DNA from: [Eubacterium] infirmum
GTDB lineage: Bacteria; Bacillota; Clostridia; Peptostreptococcales; Anaerovoracaceae
Assembly (NCBI GenBank): GCA_900450455.1
Contig: UGGN01000001.1
Location: 1,240,001-1,304,000 of the forward strand
DNA: 64,000 nt
Direction of reading: 5' to 3'
In this document: positions 18,810 to 28,907 of the stretch, piece after piece
Position numbering within the stretch: position 1 is the stretch's first letter
Layout of the letters: each line of letters starts with the position of its first letter
Made by a program: the position numbers and the translations under genes
The notes under the pieces: model-generated
What the model was told of the DNA's origin: nothing
Seen by the model: only the letters and a program-made list of their open reading frames with translations
Database searches by the model: none

Positions 18810-19316
18810 ATGCATATAAAGACTAATAATTATCCTGATATTGAATATGAAAAAGGTGAAGAAATTTTTTTAGCACCGGAGGAATTTGACGGTTCATTTT
18901 ACTTTGACGTAGAGGAAGAGTTGACTTTAGATGACGAGGCTATGAATAAGGTAGCCGAGGCCTTAGATGAAGTTGATACATTTGTAATATCAGCAAAAGA
19001 CTTTTTAAAAAAGATTCTCGCGGGCGAGGAAAACGACGATTACGGCACGGTATCATATTTCATGGAATATCACAGAGATGAAATGGATGAAGATACTTTA
19101 TCAGAGATGTTTCCGTCAAGTGATATAGACACAATGACATTTATAGAGATGGTAGATTTTTTAGAAGCTGTTCGTTTTGGAAGTATTATCGATAATAAAA
19201 CAGAAGAGCAGGCTTTTATTATGGATTTGAGTTTTGATCCTGAATTAACGGATGAACTTATGGTTGTTCATTTTGATTTGGAAAAACAGCCATACTATAT
19301 AGCTCATGAAAGCTAA
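18810..19316 (+). CDS. Acidic protein resembling DUF2004
   Basis: A very acidic 168-aa soluble protein with no signal peptide or membrane helix. The central TVSYFMEYHRDEMDEDTL and the C-terminal LMVVHFD stretch recall the DUF2004 family, whose function is unknown; this assignment is from memory of the pattern. It has a clear AAGGAGG site. It lies 48 bp after the MATE gene and may be cotranscribed. A hairpin terminator follows. Confidence 0.6.
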   Translation: MHIKTNNYPDIEYEKGEEIFLAPEEFDGSFYFDVEEELTLDDEAMNKVAEALDEVDTFVISAKDFLKKILAGEENDDYGTVSYFMEYHRDEMDEDTLSEMFPSSDIDTMTFIEMVDFLEAVRFGSIIDNKTEEQAFIMDLSFDPELTDELMVVHFDLEKQPYYIAHES

Positions 19317-19346
19317 TTTACGGTTAATCGATCATATTGCATTTAG

Positions 19347-19382
19347 AAGACAGTAGTTCTGAAAGACTTTCTGTCTTTTCTT
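19347..19382 (+). terminator. Terminator after the acidic protein
   Basis: Stem AAGACAG/CTGTCTT with a loop of about 17 bases, followed by TTCTTTATT. Confidence 0.65.
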
Positions 19383-19550
19383 TATTAAAATAAAATGAAG
19401 GGATCGTTCAATCTATAATTATCTTTTATACTATTTTCAAGCTCAAAATATGCTTTCATGATTTAGTAATACAGCATCCATTGCATTTGAAACAGGTTTT
19501 GCAAGATGAGATTGAAATACAGTTTCAGATGCGATTTCGTATGAGATACC

Positions 19551-20147
19551 TCAATAATCGCTGAGATGCTTAGCGAGCTTTTGAATCGGAAGACCGACTA
19601 TGTTCTCATAGCTTCCGCTTATAGATTCTACATACTGTCTAAAAGTACCCTGAATAGCATATGAACCTGCTTTATCGTAGGGCTCGTCACTCTCTATATA
19701 TTCTTCAATTTCTTCCTTAGAAAGGCGTTTTACCGTCACATCCGACCTGTCGTAGAATACATCAAAGCGCTTGCTACTTGCATCGTAGATGGCAACGCCC
19801 GTGTAGACGCTGTGAGTTCTTCCGGATATGGACTCTATCATGTTACGGGCATCAGCCTTGCTCTCGGGCTTACCGAGGATTCCGTTGCAGTAGACTACGG
19901 TATCCGCACTTATGATAAGGCTGTTATAATCTATAGCATTATGTGTAATACAATATTGGCATTTCTTTAGAGCAAGAAACATGACGAGATCCTTTGCTGA
20001 GGAAATGCCGTTTTGATTTTCGTCCGCGTTCGTAGGCAGTATATCAAAGCTTGGGACTAGCTTTGATAGAAGCTCTACTCTTCGAGGTGAGGCAGAGGCT
20101 AATATGATTTTTTTGTCGATATGGTTTTGTTTATTCATTTTCTCCAT
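19551..20147 (-). CDS. maf: Maf-family nucleotide pyrophosphatase
   Basis: Maf proteins hydrolyse non-canonical or modified nucleoside triphosphates to monophosphates and are linked to septum formation. Motifs: IILASASPRRVELLS near the N-terminus, ISADTVV in the centre (catalytic Asp), GKPESKADARNMI, and the C-terminal YDKAGSYAIQG and ENIVGLP. The possible starts are TTG 20153, ATG 20147 and ATG 20138; none has a perfect ribosome site. I give 20147. It is divergent from the LCP gene. Confidence 0.92.
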   Translation of the reverse strand: MEKMNKQNHIDKKIILASASPRRVELLSKLVPSFDILPTNADENQNGISSAKDLVMFLALKKCQYCITHNAIDYNSLIISADTVVYCNGILGKPESKADARNMIESISGRTHSVYTGVAIYDASSKRFDVFYDRSDVTVKRLSKEEIEEYIESDEPYDKAGSYAIQGTFRQYVESISGSYENIVGLPIQKLAKHLSDY

Positions 20148-20206
20148 TACCAATAAGCAATATTTACTATTTTATTATATATTAAAGCTATGCGTTTGGG
20201 GAATGA

Positions 20207-20235
20207 TTTACATCATTTTACATTTGTGATATAAT
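20207..20235 (+). promoter_or_regulatory. Promoter of the LCP gene
   Basis: TTTACA (20207-20212) and TATAAT (20230-20235) are exactly 17 bp apart, 26 bp before the start codon at 20262. Confidence 0.75.
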
Positions 20236-20261
20236 GACTTATCGCTTTGGAGGAATTAAAT

Positions 20262-21632
20262 ATGAGCAGAATGGACAAGAAAAGGCGACAAAAAGAAACC
20301 GCTGCAGTTACTGAGATTGCAGATAAGGTTAAGAAGAAAGGTCGTCTCAAGCTTTATCATAAAATTATCATAGCAATTTTGATAATAGCTATGATTGTGG
20401 TCGGTATAGGTTACGGATATATATATAGCAAGCTTAACAAGATTAAGAGAGATAAAATCGAAAATTATAGCGATAAGGAACTCTCTTGTGTCGATGTTGA
20501 CGGCTATGTAAACATCCTTCTTATCGGTATAGACTCAAGAGATATATCAGACTATAAGGATGCGAGAGCTGATGCGATAATCATAGCAAGTATAGAGGAG
20601 AAGACAGGTAAGGTTTATTTGACATCTATCTATAGAGACACTTACCTTAAGTTAGGCAAGGAGAATTATTACGATAAGATAAATCACGCCTTCGCAAACG
20701 GTGGTCCCAAGGAGATGATGAAAACAATCAATCAGGCAATGGATTTGAACATCAAGAAATACGTGCTGTTCAACTTTAAGGCAGTATCAGATGTAGTTGA
20801 AGAAATAGATGGGATAACGGTTGATGTAAAGGATTACGAGATATATGAGCTGAACAAGTATACCTATGAGACAGCTTTGATTATCGGAACCAAGAAATAC
20901 AATATGGTTCAGGAGGCCGGACCTCAGAAACTGACAGGTCCTCAGGCTGTCGCTTACGGAAGGATTCGTAAGGGTGTAGGTGATGACTTCAAAAGAACCG
21001 AGAGAATGAGGACTGTTATCAAGAAACTTTTGACCAAGGTAAAGAAGCAGAGTTTCCTAAAGATAGACCATCTTATAGATGCGACTATGCCACAGATTCG
21101 AACGAACTTGAGTAATTCAGATATTCTGACATTTGGATATAAGCTTAAGGATTTCAATATTAAAGGTAGCAAGGGCTTTCCGTACACGGTAACCACGGGT
21201 TATTTAAATGGAGTTTCCTATGTTTTCCCGGCGGATCTTGAGAAAGATGTAATAGAGCTGCATAAGAAAGTGTTTAAGAACAAGAAATATAAGCCGAGCA
21301 AGACTGTGCTTGAGATAAGTGCACAGATCGCACATGATGCGGGCTTATCATCAGGACAATCGGTTGTCGATCCGGATGCGGTTATAGAGAACCCAACAAC
21401 AAATCCGGATATCCTAGAACCTGATGCAACGAATAAGAATCAACAGCAATGGCAGAATAATTCTTCCCAAAACAATGGGAATAATCAGAACGGAAATCAA
21501 AATCAGAGCGGTAATGAGCAAAATACACAGCCAAAGCCGTCTGAACCGACGCAGCCGACTGAACCGACACAGCCTACGCAACCGACACAGCCTACACAGC
21601 CTACACAACCGACACAGCCAACTAATCCGTAA
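20262..21632 (+). CDS. LytR-CpsA-Psr (LCP) family cell-wall ligase
   Basis: LCP enzymes transfer undecaprenyl-linked glycopolymers such as teichoic acid or capsule onto peptidoglycan, outside the membrane. A basic N-terminus and one membrane helix (about 30-55) lead to the LCP domain (about 80-240), with NILLIGIDSR, the arginine-containing SIYRDTYL and YGRIRKGVGDDFKRTERMR. The tail (about 370-456) is low-complexity: a Gln/Asn-rich spacer, then Pro-Thr-Gln/Glu repeats, probably a wall-spanning extension. The start at 20262 has GGAGG upstream; the TTG at 20247 lies before that site. Confidence 0.92.
   Translation: MSRMDKKRRQKETAAVTEIADKVKKKGRLKLYHKIIIAILIIAMIVVGIGYGYIYSKLNKIKRDKIENYSDKELSCVDVDGYVNILLIGIDSRDISDYKDARADAIIIASIEEKTGKVYLTSIYRDTYLKLGKENYYDKINHAFANGGPKEMMKTINQAMDLNIKKYVLFNFKAVSDVVEEIDGITVDVKDYEIYELNKYTYETALIIGTKKYNMVQEAGPQKLTGPQAVAYGRIRKGVGDDFKRTERMRTVIKKLLTKVKKQSFLKIDHLIDATMPQIRTNLSNSDILTFGYKLKDFNIKGSKGFPYTVTTGYLNGVSYVFPADLEKDVIELHKKVFKNKKYKPSKTVLEISAQIAHDAGLSSGQSVVDPDAVIENPTTNPDILEPDATNKNQQQWQNNSSQNNGNNQNGNQNQSGNEQNTQPKPSEPTQPTEPTQPTQPTQPTQPTQPTQPTNP
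21535..21630 (+). repeat. PTQ/PTE triplet-codon repeat in the LCP gene
   Basis: About ten copies of a 9-bp unit of the form CCNACNCAG, encoding Pro-Thr-Gln (Glu in some), close the LCP gene. Variable third bases suggest selection for the peptide rather than a very recent slippage expansion. Confidence 0.85.
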
Positions 21633-21644
21633 AAGCATACAAAA

Positions 21645-21674
21645 AGAGATTGGGATTTCCTAATCTCTTTTTTT
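21645..21674. terminator. Bidirectional terminator between LCP gene and deoC
   Basis: AGAGATTGGGA pairs with TCCTAATCTCT (one G-T pair). T7 follows on the plus strand and T5 on the minus strand, between convergent genes. Confidence 0.92.
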
Positions 21675-21694
21675 ATAAACCGGTATTGAATTTA

Positions 21695-22363
21695 CTACAT
21701 TGATTTAAATTCTTCTATAATCTTTACGCCGCTACTGACGCCAAGTCTATCTGCACCGGCATCTATTAGGGCGAGGGCGAAGTCCACATCTCTGATTCCG
21801 CCGGAGGCCTTAATTTTTAGACTCTTTCCGGAATTAACTATAGTTTTCTTGATAAGTTTTATATCGCTAATGCTTGCGCCTCTTGTTGAGAAACCTGTGG
21901 ATGTCTTTATAAAATCTGCATTTTGCTCACAGCAGATTTTGCTGACTTTGACAATTTCTTCTTCTGTTAGAAGGGCGGTTTCAATTATGACCTTTAGGAT
22001 TGCAGCTCTATCATGACAGGCTTTTGCCAGGCTATTGATTTCATCTTCGACATAGGTGAAATTGGCAGATTTTAACTGGCCTATGTTTATGACAAAGTCA
22101 ATTTCTGAGGCACCGTTTTCTATGGACTCTATACATTCTTCAAGCTTGTTGCTGCTCGTATTGGCGCCTAGAGGAAATCCTACGACCGTAGCTACCTTGA
22201 CATCGTTACCTTCAAGAAACTGCTTTGCAAGACTTACATAACAAGGATTTATACATACGCAATAGAAATTATATTTCTTTGCCTGTTTGCATATTTCCTC
22301 AACCTGTGAGCTTGTTGCGTCTGCAGAAAGTATGGTGTGATCAATATATTGGCTTAAATTCAT
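21695..22363 (-). CDS. deoC: Deoxyribose-phosphate aldolase
   Basis: Class I aldolase splitting 2-deoxyribose 5-phosphate into glyceraldehyde 3-phosphate and acetaldehyde, in deoxynucleoside catabolism. The Schiff-base lysine is in FIKTSTGF (K153), the second active-site lysine in IKASGGIR (K185) and the aspartate in EIDFVIN (D89). Length 222 aa is typical. AGGAG lies before the start. No other deo genes are adjacent. An extended -10 (TGTTATAAT on the minus strand, 22405-22397) may serve as its promoter. Confidence 0.95.
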   Translation of the reverse strand: MNLSQYIDHTILSADATSSQVEEICKQAKKYNFYCVCINPCYVSLAKQFLEGNDVKVATVVGFPLGANTSSNKLEECIESIENGASEIDFVINIGQLKSANFTYVEDEINSLAKACHDRAAILKVIIETALLTEEEIVKVSKICCEQNADFIKTSTGFSTRGASISDIKLIKKTIVNSGKSLKIKASGGIRDVDFALALIDAGADRLGVSSGVKIIEEFKSM

Positions 22364-22478
22364 ATGTAACTCCTAAACATGCATTCGTTTTGATTTATTA
22401 TAACATGTTTAGGGTATCCACTGATATAAGTAATTTGGTGAAGGTTTTTTCACTGAATATAGATTAGAGGTGACGACC

Positions 22479-23111
22479 ATGGAAATAGAATTGAAATATA
22501 AACTTAATGAAGCATCTGATGCTGATGCAATCTTTGATGATGTAAAAATTCTAGATATGGCAGATGCCGGTTCCGAGAAGCATATAAAAATGCACGCTGT
22601 TTACTTTGATACTAAGGATGGCAATCTGAGTTCAAAAGGGATGGTTTTCAGAGTCAGAGAAGAGGGTGAAAAGCTGATGGCTACGCTCAAATGGGATGGA
22701 GTTAGCATAGATGGACTTCATGTGCGTGAAGAAATAAACGTACCCCTTAATGATAGAGTTTATTTACAAAAACCTGATATAAAGGTGTTTTCTGAGAGTG
22801 ATATATTCGAAGAACTTGAATCTATAGTGGACGGCAAAGAGCTTGTTTTGATGATGGAGATGAATTTCGTGAGAAGGGCTGTTAGATTGGATAACGGAGT
22901 TGGAATATTTGAGCTGTCCGTAGACATAGGCAATATAAGCTGTGAGGGTAAGACTAAGCAGATTAATGAATTAGAAATAGAACTTTTCTCGGGTTCAAAC
23001 GAAGAACTTAAGGAGTTAGGGGAATATATTTCGAATAAATTCAGAATTTCACCGGAAAATCATAGTAAATTCAGGCAAGGATTGGATTTAGTCGACAAAA
23101 ATAGGGTATAA
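22479..23111 (+). CDS. CYTH-domain protein
   Basis: The CYTH fold, a triphosphate tunnel, binds triphosphates or polyphosphate with divalent metals. The N-terminal ExExK signature (MEIELKYKL) is intact. Charged residues expected to line the tunnel follow: the VYFDT strand, KGMVFRVRE, MATLKW and ELEIELFSG. It is a stand-alone 210-aa CYTH protein without a CHAD domain. Substrate (thiamine triphosphate, tripolyphosphate or other) cannot be told. GAGGTG (22466-22471) fixes the ATG at 22479. Confidence 0.88.
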   Translation: MEIELKYKLNEASDADAIFDDVKILDMADAGSEKHIKMHAVYFDTKDGNLSSKGMVFRVREEGEKLMATLKWDGVSIDGLHVREEINVPLNDRVYLQKPDIKVFSESDIFEELESIVDGKELVLMMEMNFVRRAVRLDNGVGIFELSVDIGNISCEGKTKQINELEIELFSGSNEELKELGEYISNKFRISPENHSKFRQGLDLVDKNRV

Positions 23112-23134
23112 TTGTGCGAAATAGCTTATAAACC

Positions 23135-23163
23135 TTTACTTTATAGCGTATAAATGATAGAAT
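23135..23163 (+). promoter_or_regulatory. Putative promoter of tig
   Basis: TTTACT (23135-23140) and TAGAAT (23158-23163), 17 bp apart, about 65 bp before the tig start. No CIRCE or CtsR-like repeat is visible. Confidence 0.5.
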
Positions 23164-23227
23164 AAAATGCTAAATTAGTTAAATATTATAAGATAATAAT
23201 GATGGTAATATTGGAGGACGCACTTAA

Positions 23228-24589
23228 ATGAAAGCTACATTTATTTCAAAGGAAAACAACAGAGTAAAATTTACTATGGACTTTACAGCAGAGGAATTTG
23301 AGGCAGCTGTTGTAAAAGCATATAAGGATAGCAAAGATAAGTTTAATATCGATGGATTTAGAAAGGGTAAGGCTCCACGTAGCATCATCGAAAAGCATTT
23401 TGGAGAGGGAGTATTCTTTGAGGATGCAATCAACAATTTATTTCAGACAGCTTACCCGGAGGCGCTTAACGAGCTGGAGCTGGAGGTAATCGATTCACCA
23501 CAGGCTGATTTCAGCGAGATTGGCAAGGGTAAGCCTCTAACAATTACAATCGATGTTGATGTCTATCCGGTAGTTGAGGTTAAGGACTACAAGGGTATCG
23601 AAGTTGAGCAAGTTGATCCTGAGGTTACAGATGAAGACGTTGACAGAGATATCGACGCTATGCGTAAGAGAAACTCACGTATGGTTGTAGCAGATAGACC
23701 TGTTGAGAACGGAGATACAGTAATTCTTGATTACGCCGGATTCGTTGGTGACGAGCAGTTCAAGGGTGGAACAGCTGAGAACCAAGAGCTAAAGATTGGC
23801 TCAGGAATGTTTATTCCCGGATTTGAAGAACAACTGATTGGTGTTAAGGCCGGAGAATCTAAGGATGTAGTTGTTACATTCCCGGAGGACTACCAGACTA
23901 AGGAGCTTGCCGGTAAGGAAGCAACATTCAAGTGCACAGTTCACGAAGTTAAGTTTGAGGAACTTCCGGAACTTGATGATGAATTTGCTAAGGACGTAAG
24001 CGAGTTTGATACACTTGCTGAGCTTAGAGATGATGCAAGAGCAAGAATCTTGGAGTCAGCTAAGCTACAGTGCGAGAACGAAGCCAAGGACAAGGTAATC
24101 GCACAGGTTTATGAGAACAATAAAGTTGAGGCGCCTGCAACAATGGTAGCTGATGAGATGGATAGAATGATTCAGGAGCTTGAGCAGCAGATGAGATACC
24201 AGGGGCTGAACATTCAACAGTACCTACAGTTTACAGGTTCAACTCTAGACGATTTCCGTAAGGAAATTAAGCCGGAGGCTGAAAAACGCGTTGCTACAAG
24301 AATAGTACTAAGATCTATCGGAGACGTTGAGAAGGTAGAAGTTACTGACGAGGATATGGACAAAGAGCTACAGAGAATGTCTGAGGCATACAACACTGAT
24401 TCTGAGAACATCAAAAAGATGCTTGGAGAAGAGAACCTTGCATTCTTCCGCAAGGATATAGCTTTGACAAAGGTTATGGACATGCTTTATAACGAAGCTA
24501 AGATAACTATGGTAAAGGCAGCAGACATTGAGGCAAAGAAGGCCGAGGATAAGCCTGAGGAGAAGTCTGAAGAAGGAAAGGATAAATAA
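23228..24589 (+). CDS. tig: Trigger factor
   Basis: Ribosome-bound chaperone and prolyl isomerase. The N-terminal ribosome-binding domain has the signature [16 protein letters not shown] (about residues 42-57). The FKBP-type PPIase domain is at about 165-245 ([20 protein letters not shown]). The C-terminal helical arms end in a Lys/Glu-rich tail. Length 453 aa is normal. clpP follows within three bases of the stop, the classic tig-clpP-clpX order. Confidence 0.97.
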   Translation: MKATFISKENNRVKFTMDFTAEEFEAAVVKAYKDSKDKFNIDGFRKGKAPRSIIEKHFGEGVFFEDAINNLFQTAYPEALNELELEVIDSPQADFSEIGKGKPLTITIDVDVYPVVEVKDYKGIEVEQVDPEVTDEDVDRDIDAMRKRNSRMVVADRPVENGDTVILDYAGFVGDEQFKGGTAENQELKIGSGMFIPGFEEQLIGVKAGESKDVVVTFPEDYQTKELAGKEATFKCTVHEVKFEELPELDDEFAKDVSEFDTLAELRDDARARILESAKLQCENEAKDKVIAQVYENNKVEAPATMVADEMDRMIQELEQQMRYQGLNIQQYLQFTGSTLDDFRKEIKPEAEKRVATRIVLRSIGDVEKVEVTDEDMDKELQRMSEAYNTDSENIKKMLGEENLAFFRKDIALTKVMDMLYNEAKITMVKAADIEAKKAEDKPEEKSEEGKDK

Positions 24590-24591
24590 TA

Positions 24592-25170
24592 ATGGCAATG
24601 ATACCTTATGTTATTGAACAGACAAGTAGAGGTGAGAGAAGCTACGATATATACTCAAGAATGCTCAAGGACAGAATCATCTTTCTAGGAGACGAGATAG
24701 ATGACCATGTTGCTAATCTTGTGGTAGCGCAGCTACTATTTCTCGATGCTGAAGATAGCGAAAAGGATATCAACCTTTATATTAACTCGCCGGGTGGTTC
24801 AGTCACGGCAGGACTTGCTATACTTGATACAATGAACTATATTAAGGCAGATGTTTCGACTATTTGTGTTGGACTAGCCGCAAGTATGGGAGCTGTACTT
24901 CTTTCTTCAGGAGCAAAGGGAAAGCGCTTTGCTCTGCCTAATGCGGAGATTATGATACACCAGCCTCTTGGAGGAGCCAAGGGTCAGGCAAGCGATATCA
25001 GAATCCATGCGGATTGGATAAATAAGACAAAGACTAAGCTGAATAATATTCTCAGCGAAAACACGAGTCAGGACTTCGAGAAAGTAGAAGAAGATACAGA
25101 TAGGGATAATTTTATGACTGCTGATGAGGCTAAGGAATATGGTCTTGTCGATGAGGTTATAAGGAGATAG
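24592..25170 (+). CDS. clpP: ATP-dependent Clp protease proteolytic subunit
   Basis: Serine protease subunit that forms a 14-mer chamber and works with ClpX. The catalytic triad is visible: S98 (AASMGA), H123 (MIHQP) and D172 (DRDNFM). N-terminus [19 protein letters not shown] matches the family, supporting the start at 24592. The length is 192 aa. It is placed between tig and clpX, 12 bp before clpX. Confidence 0.98.
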   Translation: MAMIPYVIEQTSRGERSYDIYSRMLKDRIIFLGDEIDDHVANLVVAQLLFLDAEDSEKDINLYINSPGGSVTAGLAILDTMNYIKADVSTICVGLAASMGAVLLSSGAKGKRFALPNAEIMIHQPLGGAKGQASDIRIHADWINKTKTKLNNILSENTSQDFEKVEEDTDRDNFMTADEAKEYGLVDEVIRR

Positions 25171-25182
25171 TAAGGAACAAAG

Positions 25183-26436
25183 ATGACAGAGAAAAATGAG
25201 CAGAACGGCGAATTGCATTGCTCATTTTGTGGTAAACCGCAAAGTGAAGTAAGACGTTTAGTAGCAGGACCGGGTGTATATATCTGTGATGAGTGTATAC
25301 AAATGTGTTCGGAGTTGATAGATGAAATGCCAATGGAAGATGTCTTCGGAGGAAATCCGAATATATCTTTTGACGAGCTTCCAAAGCCAAAGGAAATTTT
25401 CGAGTATCTATCTGATTACGTTGTTGGTCAGGATAGAGCAAAGAAGACACTTTCTGTTGCAGTTTATAATCACTATAAGAGAATTAATGCACTTGGAAAG
25501 GTGGATGATTCGGAAGTTGAGCTGCAAAAGAGTAACATTGTTATGATTGGACCTACAGGCTCAGGCAAGACTTTGATTGCTCAGTCTCTTGCAAAGGTAT
25601 TGGATGTTCCCTTTGCAATCGCAGATGCTACAGCATTGACTGAGGCAGGCTATGTAGGTGAGGATGTAGAGAACATTCTACTGAGGCTTTTGCAGGCAGC
25701 TGATTACGATATAAAGAAAGCCGAAAGAGGCATAATATATATAGATGAGATTGATAAAATCGCCAGGAAATCGGACAATCCATCTATTACAAGGGATGTA
25801 AGCGGAGAAGGTGTACAGCAAGCACTTCTGAAAATTTTAGAGGGAACAGTTGCAAACATTCCTCCACAGGGAGGACGCAAGCATCCTCACCAAGAGTTTA
25901 TACAGCTGGATACAACAAATATACTGTTTATATGTGGCGGAGCCTTTGACGGACTTAATGCAATGATTCAGAGAAGGCTCGGTGAGAAGGTGATTGGCTT
26001 TAACTCCGGAGAAAGGGGCATTGAAGTGGAAAACGAAAAGGCGCTTGTACATCTTGAGCCGGAGGACCTGCTGAAGTTTGGATTAATTCCTGAATTCATT
26101 GGAAGACTTCCGGTTATCGTTACGCTTGATGAGCTTGATGTAGAAGCTCTCAAGAAGATAATGACAGAGCCTAAGAATGCTTTGGTTAAGCAGTATGAAA
26201 AACTATTTGAGCTCGACGATGTTGAATTGGAGATGACGGATGATGCAATAGATGCTATTGCACACAAGGCTATAGAGAGGAAAACGGGCGCACGTGGTCT
26301 CAGAAGTATCTTTGAGAAGATAATGAATGAGGTCATGTACGAAATTCCTTCGCGTGAAAATATATCAAAATGCATAGTTACAGAGGAAACTGTCAATAAT
26401 GGTAATGAGCCTAAGCTGATAGAAATGATTGACTAG
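25183..26436 (+). CDS. clpX: ATP-dependent Clp protease ATP-binding subunit ClpX
   Basis: AAA+ unfoldase that feeds substrates to ClpP. The N-terminal zinc-binding domain has four cysteines (C13, C16, C35, C38). Walker A GPTGSGKT spans 123-130, Walker B is IIYIDEIDK, and GYVGEDVE (pore loop) and [10 protein letters not shown] follow. Length 417 aa. A hairpin after the stop may limit readthrough into lon. Confidence 0.98.
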   Translation: MTEKNEQNGELHCSFCGKPQSEVRRLVAGPGVYICDECIQMCSELIDEMPMEDVFGGNPNISFDELPKPKEIFEYLSDYVVGQDRAKKTLSVAVYNHYKRINALGKVDDSEVELQKSNIVMIGPTGSGKTLIAQSLAKVLDVPFAIADATALTEAGYVGEDVENILLRLLQAADYDIKKAERGIIYIDEIDKIARKSDNPSITRDVSGEGVQQALLKILEGTVANIPPQGGRKHPHQEFIQLDTTNILFICGGAFDGLNAMIQRRLGEKVIGFNSGERGIEVENEKALVHLEPEDLLKFGLIPEFIGRLPVIVTLDELDVEALKKIMTEPKNALVKQYEKLFELDDVELEMTDDAIDAIAHKAIERKTGARGLRSIFEKIMNEVMYEIPSRENISKCIVTEETVNNGNEPKLIEMID

Positions 26437-26451
26437 AATATCGTAAAATTC

Positions 26452-26480
26452 CAGGCGACTTTTTTGTCGCCTGATTTATT
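26452..26480 (+). terminator. Hairpin between clpX and lon
   Basis: An 8-bp stem CAGGCGAC/GTCGCCTG with a T6 loop, followed only by ATTTATT. The weak T-tract suggests partial termination or processing rather than a full stop, because lon begins 16 bp further on. Confidence 0.6.
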
Positions 26481-26495
26481 AGAAAGGAGAATTTT

Positions 26496-28907
26496 ATGGA
26501 GGACAAGAGAAATACTGCAGCAGAGACCTTTGCTGAAAATATAGATACATATGAAAACGACAATGATGTGATAATGGATTTGGAAGAAGACGAAGTAGAG
26601 AAGGTGTATCCTTGCATTCCTCTCAGAGGTGTTTCAATATTTCCAAACACGGTTATTCACTTTGATATAGGTAGAGAAAAATCGATAAGAGCATTAGAAA
26701 AGGCTATGGCGGGAGACAGAATGATGTTTGTGTCGTCTCAGGTGGACGATAAGGTTTTGATTCCTACTTTTTCAGATATTTACGATATGGGTTGCATTGT
26801 TAAAGTTAAGCAGATGCTTAAGATTAACGGAGATGCTGTCAGAGTGCTCGTAAGCGGAGTTTGCAGAGCAAAAGTAAATAGAGTAGTTAGTGAGGATGTT
26901 CTCATGTCCTGCACTGTATTTGAGCTTCCTGAAGAGATTGATCCTGAGGTACTCAATGTTGAGGAGAAGGCACATCTTAGAATTTTAACTGAGAAGTTTA
27001 TAGAGTATGCAGCGCTTTCAGAGCGACTTAACGAGGAATCAATCGACAAGGTGCTTTCAGAAACTAAGCCTTCGGCTCTGGTTGATAATATAGCTAATGA
27101 ACTGGTTCTCCCTATTGCGAAGAAACAGCGTATACTTGAAGCTACACCTTTTGTGCATCGCCTTGAAGTTTTACTTTCCGTTGTAAGTGAAGAAAATGAG
27201 ATTGCAACAGTAGAGAAAGAACTTGCTCGCAAGGTTAAGGAAAACGTTGACAAAAATCAGAAAGATTACTTCCTCAAGGAAAGAATGAAGGTGATTCAGG
27301 AGGAATTGGGTGAAGAAGAGAATGCTATGGAAGAGGCCGATGAATGGCTAAAGAAACTTGACGAACTGAAGCTTGACGAAAAAATTGATACTAAGGTGCG
27401 TAAGGAGATTAAGCGTTTTACAAAGATGGCACCGTCATCAGCCGAGAGTGCAGTTATCAGAAATTACGTTGAGACAATTATTGAACTTCCATGGAATAAG
27501 GCATCAAAGGTTAATATTAACATCGCTAAGGCTGACAGGGTGCTTGAACATGACCACTACGGACTTAAGTCGGTTAAGGAGAGAGTTCTCGAGTATCTTG
27601 CGGTAATTCATCTATCAAAGGGAATCAAAGGTCCGATACTTTGCCTTGTAGGTCCTCCGGGAACAGGAAAAACATCGATTGCAAGATCGATTGCAAAGGC
27701 AACGGGAAGAGAGTTTATTCGCATGTCGCTTGGCGGAGTTAGAGATGAAGCTGAGATTCGCGGACACAGACGTACATATATTGGCGCTATTCCGGGAAGA
27801 ATTATCACAAGTATCAAGGATAGTGGAGTGAATAACCCTCTATTCCTATTTGATGAGATAGATAAGCTCGGTGCAGACTATAAGGGAGATCCTTCGTCAG
27901 CTCTTTTGGAAGTGCTTGATCCGGAGCAGAACAAGACTTTCACAGACCACTTCCTTGATATACCTTTTGATTTGTCAAAGGTTTTATTTGTGACCACAGC
28001 TAACTCGCTTGATACAATCCCAAGACCTTTATTAGACCGTATGGAAGTTATTCAGGTAAGCGGATATACTGAGGAAGAGAAGCTTAGAATTGCTCAGAAA
28101 TACCTGATTCCTAAGCAAGAGAAGGAACATGGACTTAGAAGAAACAGTCTTAACATCTCGGAAAGGGCTATTAGAGACATAATAAATTACTACACTAGAG
28201 AGTCAGGGGTAAGAAATCTTGAGAGAAGAATTGCAGATGTTTGTCGTAAGGCAGCTATGCAGACTGTAACTCGTGGAAAGAAGACCTACTCGGTAACACC
28301 TAGAAATCTCGATAAATACCTTGGACAGAGAAAGTTCAGGTATGACATAATCGATGGTGCCGGAGAAGTTGGAGTTGTTAACGGCATGGCATGGACAGCT
28401 GTCGGAGGTGAAACTCTTTCAATAGAAACTTTGATTCTTGACGGAACGGGCAAGATTTCTTTGACCGGCAAACTAGGAGATGTGATGCAGGAATCTGCAA
28501 AGACCGGTCTGAGCTACATCAGATCCATCGCAAAGGAATTCGATATAGATGATGAGTTCTATAAGGACAAGGATGTGCATATCCATGTTCCTGAGGGGGC
28601 TGTGCCAAAGGATGGACCGTCAGCAGGCGTGACTATGTTTACATCAGTAGTCTCTGCTTTGACAAAGGTTCCGGTACGCAAGGATGTTGCGATGACAGGG
28701 GAAATTACCTTGACAGGAAAGGTTCTACCGGTTGGTGGAATTAAAGAAAAGGTTTTAGCTGCATACAGAGCAGGAATACGAACTATTTTACTACCTAAGG
28801 ACAATGTAAAGGATCTTGAGGAAATACCTAATTCAGTCAGAAAAAATCTCAAGGTTGTCGGACTGGAATATGCTAAGGAAGCTTTGTCGGAGGCATTAGA
28901 AAAGTAA
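26496..28907 (+). CDS. lon: ATP-dependent protease Lon
   Basis: Homohexameric AAA+ serine protease. The N-terminal LAN domain begins near residue 30 (YPCIPLRGVSIFPNTVIHFD). The AAA+ Walker A GPPGTGKT lies at 386-393 and Walker B is LFLFDEIDK. The C-terminal protease has the Ser-Lys dyad S709 (KDGPSAG) and K752 (GGIKEKVLA). Length 803 aa. GGAG sits before the start. Its stop shares one base with the engB start. Confidence 0.98.
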   Translation: MEDKRNTAAETFAENIDTYENDNDVIMDLEEDEVEKVYPCIPLRGVSIFPNTVIHFDIGREKSIRALEKAMAGDRMMFVSSQVDDKVLIPTFSDIYDMGCIVKVKQMLKINGDAVRVLVSGVCRAKVNRVVSEDVLMSCTVFELPEEIDPEVLNVEEKAHLRILTEKFIEYAALSERLNEESIDKVLSETKPSALVDNIANELVLPIAKKQRILEATPFVHRLEVLLSVVSEENEIATVEKELARKVKENVDKNQKDYFLKERMKVIQEELGEEENAMEEADEWLKKLDELKLDEKIDTKVRKEIKRFTKMAPSSAESAVIRNYVETIIELPWNKASKVNINIAKADRVLEHDHYGLKSVKERVLEYLAVIHLSKGIKGPILCLVGPPGTGKTSIARSIAKATGREFIRMSLGGVRDEAEIRGHRRTYIGAIPGRIITSIKDSGVNNPLFLFDEIDKLGADYKGDPSSALLEVLDPEQNKTFTDHFLDIPFDLSKVLFVTTANSLDTIPRPLLDRMEVIQVSGYTEEEKLRIAQKYLIPKQEKEHGLRRNSLNISERAIRDIINYYTRESGVRNLERRIADVCRKAAMQTVTRGKKTYSVTPRNLDKYLGQRKFRYDIIDGAGEVGVVNGMAWTAVGGETLSIETLILDGTGKISLTGKLGDVMQESAKTGLSYIRSIAKEFDIDDEFYKDKDVHIHVPEGAVPKDGPSAGVTMFTSVVSALTKVPVRKDVAMTGEITLTGKVLPVGGIKEKVLAAYRAGIRTILLPKDNVKDLEEIPNSVRKNLKVVGLEYAKEALSEALEK

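Noticed and set aside
21535..21630. Short tandem repeats that could suggest a CRISPR array
   Set aside because: The unit is 9 bp in frame with the protein, without spacers or 24-40 bp direct repeats.
21424..21663. Arg/Ser/His-rich open frame of 79 aa inside the LCP gene
   Set aside because: It is the shifted reading of the PTQ repeat and Gln-rich tail; it has no ribosome site of its own.
26780..27253. Ser/Thr-rich minus-strand frame of 157 aa inside lon
   Set aside because: Composition is that of an antisense shadow of a Glu/Lys-rich gene; lon motifs on the other strand are intact.
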